Shown here: positions 59,839 to 64,000 of the stretch, piece by piece
Numbering within the stretch: the stretch's first letter is position 1
How the letters are laid out: each line of letters opens with the position of its first letter
NCBI GenBank assembly: GCA_946411565.1
Contig: CAMKEM010000001.1
Coordinates: 89,015-153,014 of the forward strand
Direction of reading: 5' to 3'
DNA length: 64,000 nucleotides
Origin: an uncultured Prevotellaceae bacterium
GTDB taxonomy: Bacteria; Bacteroidota; Bacteroidia; Bacteroidales; Bacteroidaceae
Position numbers and translations under genes: made by a program
The notes under the pieces: generated by a model
Told to the model about the DNA's origin: nothing
Database searches by the model: none
What the model saw: the letters and a program-made list of their open reading frames with translations, nothing else

Positions 59839-59945
59839 TCCCATGTAACTCCCTTGTACCTCCTATGTACCTCCCTTGATCCTATAGTTCTTTATAGGCT
59901 AAAGAGCAGAGGCACAACGGAATCATAACGGAGGGAGAACGGAGG
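59839..59945. repeat. 11-bp period arrays (TCCC, CGGA)
   Basis: TCCN units start at 59839, 59850, 59861 and 59872; CGGA units start at 59918, 59929 and 59940. Steps are exactly 11 bp, as in 6097-6205 and 56102-56190. The gap 59704-59992 holds no gene. Confidence 0.85.
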
Positions 59946-59992
59946 CAATACTTACATAGAATGAGGGAAACGAATAACCAAACAAGTAGGAT

Positions 59993-61591
59993 TTACAGGT
60001 TTCTAATCTTCCATTCCTGCGGATAGAGGTTATTGGCACGATTACCGATATTCTTCACGAAACCTAAAGGATGTCCCTGATAAGTGACGACGACAAAGCC
60101 TTTGGGCACATCTGCATCAAGTACTATTGCCTCATGATGAAGATACTTCAAAGCATCCTCCTTTGATAACTCCGCAAACGGATATTTATCCTTTGGCAGA
60201 TTGATGAGCAGAGCCTCAGCATGAGCAGGGATGATGTTCTTTCCCTTCTGAATAGCAACAGGATGACCGTCGGATAAAACGCGGAGGGAGCCCAAGCCCC
60301 TCACCCGTCCTACGGACACCCTCTCCCCTTGGGGCGAGGAAGAAATTACCTTTTCTCTCGATGACTTTCTCTTTGAGCATTCATTATTCGCAAGCTCATC
60401 AGCTTCGCAGTTCCTAACATCTCCCTCGCCCCTTGGGGAGAGGGTGTCCGTAGGACGGGTGAGGGGCTGTGCTTCTTTCTTCCTCATCACCGCCATAAAC
60501 AATCCCTCACCTTTCGTTGTGCCGGGAATAAAGCGATAGACAGGCTTATCCCAACCTTTGAGCAATGAGCCTGTGATATTCCATTCATCCTTTACCTCTA
60601 TCGGAATAATCTCTGCACCAAGAGTCTCGCAGATCCATTTCACGTTCTCTTCATCCTCATGCAGATTGAAGGTGCAGGTACTATAAACAAGTACACCGCC
60701 CTCATTAAGACAAGGCCAGATATCCTCTATGATGCTTCGCTGGAGAGACGCACACTTCATCACGTTCTGAAGACTCCACTCCTCTATCGAATCATGATCC
60801 TTACGGAACATTCCCTCGCCCGAACATGGCACATCGCATACTATCAAATCAAACGTGTGTCCTGATTTCTGATAGTCTATGGCATAATTGTTCGTCACAA
60901 TGACATTAGGATGCCCTTGCTTCTGCATATTCTCCATCAGGATATTCGCCCTTCTGCGGTCAGGCTCGTTGCTATAAAGCACGCAATCATCGGGCAACGC
61001 TGCACGAAGAAGAGTTGACTTTCCACCGGGAGCGGCGCAGAGGTCGAGAACAGAGTTCAATTGATAATTGCCAATTGATAATTGATAATTTTGCGGCTCA
61101 TTAATTTTCAATTCTCCATTTTCAATTTTCAATTGCCTAAGCACTTCATCAAGAAACATACTTCCTGCTTCCTGAACATAATACACTCCTGCATGGAGCA
61201 ATGGATCAAGCGTGAAGTTCGGCCTTTCAGAAAGATAGAAAGCGTTACGGCACCAAGGGACGGGGGAAAGAGTAGCTCGGCCTCTCCCCCCGCTTTGCAC
61301 ATACTCCGATGTTATCAACATCGGACTTCCCTCCGTAGGGAGGGAGCCGATTCGTCCATGGGCATCTCCGCTAAAACCTTCAACCTCTTCATTAAAAAGA
61401 AAGGCCGTTGAGCACTCCGGCTCCCTCCCTACGGGGGAGGGCGGGGGGAGAGGCCCTGTTGGTCTGCATTTAAACGGATTAAGCCTCACGCTAACAGGCA
61501 CACTTCCTTCAAAGGAAGCAAGATAATTCTTCCATCTCTCCTCGCCAAACAGCTCAGAGGTATAATCGACAAATTCTTTTGGTAGTTCCAT
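59993..61591 (-). CDS. NOL1/NOP2/sun-family RNA m5C methyltransferase (RsmF-like) with repeat insertions
   Basis: 532 residues. AdoMet site DLCAAPGGKSTLLRAAL, catalytic cysteines in CDVPCSGEGMF and VYSTCTFNLHEDEENV, and a C-terminal PUA-like region (YLHHEAIVLDADVPKGFVVVTYQGHPLGFVKNIGNRANNLYPQEW). Family members methylate 16S rRNA (RsmB/RsmF). Three stretches are repeat-encoded and in frame: ~45-105 (family E pair), ~151-178 (period-7 array, KIENGELKINEPQNYQLSIG) and ~374-432 (complete family B pair). Without them it would be near the ordinary ~450-480 residues. All catalytic motifs survive, so it is probably functional. Confidence 0.9.
   Translation of the reverse strand: MELPKEFVDYTSELFGEERWKNYLASFEGSVPVSVRLNPFKCRPTGPLPPPSPVGREPECSTAFLFNEEVEGFSGDAHGRIGSLPTEGSPMLITSEYVQSGGRGRATLSPVPWCRNAFYLSERPNFTLDPLLHAGVYYVQEAGSMFLDEVLRQLKIENGELKINEPQNYQLSIGNYQLNSVLDLCAAPGGKSTLLRAALPDDCVLYSNEPDRRRANILMENMQKQGHPNVIVTNNYAIDYQKSGHTFDLIVCDVPCSGEGMFRKDHDSIEEWSLQNVMKCASLQRSIIEDIWPCLNEGGVLVYSTCTFNLHEDEENVKWICETLGAEIIPIEVKDEWNITGSLLKGWDKPVYRFIPGTTKGEGLFMAVMRKKEAQPLTRPTDTLSPRGEGDVRNCEADELANNECSKRKSSREKVISSSPQGERVSVGRVRGLGSLRVLSDGHPVAIQKGKNIIPAHAEALLINLPKDKYPFAELSKEDALKYLHHEAIVLDADVPKGFVVVTYQGHPLGFVKNIGNRANNLYPQEWKIRNL
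60295..60470. repeat. Family B pair (B10) inside the methyltransferase gene
   Basis: Left arm 60295-60345, right arm 60419-60470 (both GTCC-TAC/GTA-GGAC subtype). The interior includes the module GCAAGCTCATCAGCTTCGC at 60390-60408. The complete pair is open in the gene's frame. Confidence 0.93.
61056..61140. repeat. Inverted period-7 array inside the methyltransferase gene
   Basis: caattga, taattgc, caattga, taattga, taatttt, then inverse ttttcaa, ttctcca, ttttcaa, ttttcaa. Read in frame. Confidence 0.85.
61278..61457. repeat. Family E pair (E5) inside the methyltransferase gene
   Basis: Left arm 61278-61350 is itself split by TTTGCACATAC and the palindrome TCCGATGTT-ATC-AACATCGGA (61305-61325). 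Right arm 61406-61457. All read in frame. Confidence 0.9.
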
Positions 61592-61597
61592 AACAAA

Positions 61598-61755
61598 AGC
61601 CCCTCACCTGCCCTGCGGGCATCCTCTCCCCAAGGGGCGAGGGGAAAGTTAGTATTTTCAATTAATAATAACATTGACAAACCCTCACAACGAACAAAGG
61701 TAATTTTAACCTCGCCCTTAGGGGAGAGGGTGTCCGTAGGACGGGTGAGGGGCTA
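61598..61755. repeat. Family B pair (B11)
   Basis: Left arm 61598-61652 (GCCC-TGC-GGGC subtype) begins 6 bp before the methyltransferase ATG. Right arm 61709-61755 (GTCC-GTA-GGAC subtype) reaches to 7 bp from the stop of the upstream gene. Confidence 0.9.
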
Positions 61756-61762
61756 TAGGCTT

Positions 61763-63862
61763 CTAAAACTCGAAGAACTCAAATCCCTCTTCCTCCACCT
61801 CTTCAGTCTTTGGTTTCGGCTTTGGAGGGTTCTTCATATTGCCTTCCTCGTCAAACATATCGTAGGTGGTTCTGAGAACCTTGAACTCTGTTCGGCGGTT
61901 AAGGGCATTAGCCGTTTCCTGCTGATCAGGCTTGAGCTTCGTGATAAATTCCTCAGTAAGCACATCACCTTCCTTGAGCCAAGGATAATGCTCTGCCACC
62001 TTCTTACGTATCTTCTTCGGTTGCTCCTCGCCATAGCCCACAGGCGTGAGACGGTCGGCTGCTATTCCTTTCTTTATAAGATAGTCAACAACGGTCTCGG
62101 CACGCTTCTGCGACAAAGCCTTGTTATATTCGTCAGAGCCGCGATAGTCGGTATGAGCCGATAGCTCTATGGTGATATTCGGATTCTCCGTGAGCATCAT
62201 AACGAGCGAGTCAAGGGCTACGGTACTCTCAGGCAAGAGGTCAGCCTTATTGAACACATAGAAGATGTTATCCACAAGCACAGGAGCAGAGATAGAAGCC
62301 AGAGGGAATTGAAGGTCATAGACCTCGGATGTCTTCGCGCTATCCACATGCAACTCTTCCTTATGGTTAAGGAAGCCCGGACAACTACCTAATACAATAT
62401 AGTCAACACCCGGAGTAACCACATACTCAAACGAACCGTCACTCTTAACGCCCATCGTCTGGTTAGTACCATCGCTACCCACAAGTCGGACAACGCCTCT
62501 TGTAAGCTCATATCCGTCCTGCTCGTATATCCATCCTCGGATTGTCTGCACCACCTCTGGATTCTCAAATGAATAGATATGATCCCAACCACGAGCATCG
62601 CCTCTGTTGCTTGAAAAGAAACCTTTGTTATGATTCCCCTCAAAAGTAAGTCCGAAGTCATCACCCTGAGAGTTAAGAGGATAGCCAGGATGCGAGAGAT
62701 GATATTTGTTATCATCACCTGCAACGGCAATAAAGACATCAAGTCCTCCCATACCCGGATGACCGTCGCTTGAGAAATAGAAGTCGCCATTAGGACGGAA
62801 GGTAGGGAACATCTCGTTTCCCGGAGTATTGATAGGCTCTCCGAGATTCTCTACTCCGGCAGTACCACCAGCAACAAGACGAGTACGCCAGATGTCAAGT
62901 CCGCCCTTTCCACCAGGCATATCACTCACAAAATAGAGCCATTCACCATCAGGCGAAATAGCAGGATGAGCGTATGCTGAGAGGGTATCATTTGTGATCT
63001 TAAATTCAGTTGCCTTACCCCATGCGGCATCAGAACGCTGTGCCGTAGCGATAGTGGCATAGCGAGGATATTGCGGATCAGTAGGGCATTGGGTGAGGTA
63101 CATCGTACTGCCATCAACAGACAGACAACAAGCGCCCTCGTCATATTCAGAATTCAATCCACTGGCTATCTCCTGTGGTCTGCCCCAAACGCCTTTCTCG
63201 TCCTTGTCAGAGAAGAAAATATCGCCCGGCTTTGCACCTGTGATACCGCTCAACTCATCACCTTGTGCCTCGTTGCGTGTAGAGGTGAAGTAAAGACGGT
63301 CATATTGATCACCTGCAAGCATCGGACAATAATCTGCCCTACGACCATTGAACACATCCATCTTCTTAACCGTATAGGCAGAACCAGCCTTCTTCCATTC
63401 AGGAGCCGACTGGGCAGAGATGATACCATTCTTTACGAGCAAGTCATAATCCTTCTGTGTGATTTTCTTCGTGCCCTCCTCACTAACGGTACTATCTTTC
63501 AGTTCCTCAAACTCCTTCAGGGCAGCCTTATACTCGCCATTCTTCAGAAGCATACGGGCGTATGTGAGCCTATCCTCAGGCTTTGCCTGATTGAATCTCA
63601 CGGCATTACGATAGCAAGCCAACGCCTTCATGGTGCTACTTACACGGGCATAGCAGTTGGCAGCTTTCAAGGCACGTTGTCCGCGAAGTTCACGCTCCTT
63701 AGCAGGAGTCTTTGAATAAGCCTTCTTGAATTGCTCCGCCGCATCATAGTATTCGCCAAGCGACAGGAACTTCTCGCCCTTACGCATAGCATTCTCTGCC
63801 GCGCATGAGCACAGCATAAGCACGATAGCGATACAAGAGAGAGAAAAAAATGACTTATTCAA
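61763..63862 (-). CDS. PorE-like OmpA/WD40 lipoprotein
   Basis: 699 residues. Leader ending VLMLCSC with lipobox, TPR-like N-terminus (~25-130: KFLSLGEYYDAAEQFKKAYSKTPAKEREL), PD40/WD40-type propeller (~165-430, e.g. LYFTSTRNEAQGDELSG, GEWLYFVSDMPGGKGGLDIW), a carboxypeptidase-regulatory-like domain (~435-520) and a C-terminal OmpA peptidoglycan-binding domain (~540-680, IELSAHTDYRGSDEYNKALSQKRAETVVDYL). This order is that of PorE (P. gingivalis PG1058), a type IX secretion component. Start is TTG 63862; no ATG fits. Upstream of the methyltransferase on the same strand. Confidence 0.82.
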   Translation of the reverse strand: MNKSFFSLSCIAIVLMLCSCAAENAMRKGEKFLSLGEYYDAAEQFKKAYSKTPAKERELRGQRALKAANCYARVSSTMKALACYRNAVRFNQAKPEDRLTYARMLLKNGEYKAALKEFEELKDSTVSEEGTKKITQKDYDLLVKNGIISAQSAPEWKKAGSAYTVKKMDVFNGRRADYCPMLAGDQYDRLYFTSTRNEAQGDELSGITGAKPGDIFFSDKDEKGVWGRPQEIASGLNSEYDEGACCLSVDGSTMYLTQCPTDPQYPRYATIATAQRSDAAWGKATEFKITNDTLSAYAHPAISPDGEWLYFVSDMPGGKGGLDIWRTRLVAGGTAGVENLGEPINTPGNEMFPTFRPNGDFYFSSDGHPGMGGLDVFIAVAGDDNKYHLSHPGYPLNSQGDDFGLTFEGNHNKGFFSSNRGDARGWDHIYSFENPEVVQTIRGWIYEQDGYELTRGVVRLVGSDGTNQTMGVKSDGSFEYVVTPGVDYIVLGSCPGFLNHKEELHVDSAKTSEVYDLQFPLASISAPVLVDNIFYVFNKADLLPESTVALDSLVMMLTENPNITIELSAHTDYRGSDEYNKALSQKRAETVVDYLIKKGIAADRLTPVGYGEEQPKKIRKKVAEHYPWLKEGDVLTEEFITKLKPDQQETANALNRRTEFKVLRTTYDMFDEEGNMKNPPKPKPKTEEVEEEGFEFFEF

Positions 63863-63902
63863 TCTTCAATTACGAATTATGAATTACTAATTACCGATTT
63901 AC
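63863..63902. repeat. Period-7 array (GAATTA-type) before the PorE-like gene
   Basis: ttcaatt, acgaatt, atgaatt, actaatt, accgatt in register. The remaining 98 bases of the window show no feature. Confidence 0.75.
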
Positions 63903-64000
63903 AATATTCTATATAATAACGCACACAAGCCCCAAATATTGCTTATAGATTAACGTCCAAATTAATGTTGTGCAAAATACAATCACATTGCAAAGACAAT

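Overview
The window looks like a chromosomal stretch of a Bacteroidales bacterium, most likely Prevotellaceae (Prevotella/Segatella-like). Supporting signs: a dozen promoters fit the Bacteroidetes TTTG-N19-20-TAnnTTTG pattern; there are Bacteroidetes-specific families (DUF4924, DUF4861, imelysin/di-heme oxidoreductase, hemerythrin-LuxR, FISUMP-like lipid- or T9SS-exported proteins); and an OmpA/TPR/WD40/CRD protein resembles the type IX secretion component PorE. Almost every gene is recognisable housekeeping or envelope function. No phage, transposase or CRISPR locus is visible.

Layout. 1-5606 (+): 3' part of der, a small lipoprotein, then a uronate/pectin-type set (DUF4861 protein, orphan GatC-like EIIC, exported-looking KduI). 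5607-6420: gene-free, packed with iterated repeats. 6421-16889: outer-membrane barrel, a divergent hemerythrin/LuxR regulator, and a + strand operon of porin, imelysin, di-heme oxidoreductase, second porin, c-type cytochrome lipoprotein and the CcsBA haem-attachment enzyme. 17075-24449: Rid-family protein, fabI, BspA-like LRR protein, and a TonB-dependent receptor behind an FMN riboswitch. 25336-36280: murB, ROK kinase, LysE, DUF4924, prfC, a ParE-like toxin-antitoxin pair, PhnP-like hydrolase, and an ECF sigma/anti-sigma operon with two paralogous secreted proteins. 36763-44256 (-): complete trp operon, read trpL-D-C-F-A-B-E-G, with a Trp-Trp-Trp leader peptide and attenuator. 44637-55857 (+): ABC-F protein, M13 metallopeptidase, metA, RlhA-like U32 protein, zinc-ribbon membrane protein, C11 peptidase, AzlCD. 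56627-63862 (-): BIG2/FISUMP protein, NOL1/NOP2/sun RNA methyltransferase, PorE-like protein.

The striking layer is repeat DNA. Two classes fill nearly all intergenic space. (1) GC-rich palindromic elements (called A-E here) occur as inverted arm pairs around a 40-130 bp interior and often fit exactly between one gene's stop codon and the next gene's start. (2) AT-rich degenerate iteron arrays have a fixed short period (7, 8, 9, 11 or 12 bp), usually a direct block followed by its inverted block. Both classes also sit inside genes without breaking the frame. They supply signal peptides, linkers, C-termini, stop codons and probably start codons in about fourteen proteins, and one copy lies inside the variable loop of the FMN riboswitch. 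All six junctions of the circularly permuted trp operon carry such a repeat. This resembles the Rickettsia palindromic elements in behaviour but is denser and more diverse, and it is the best candidate here for an undescribed system.
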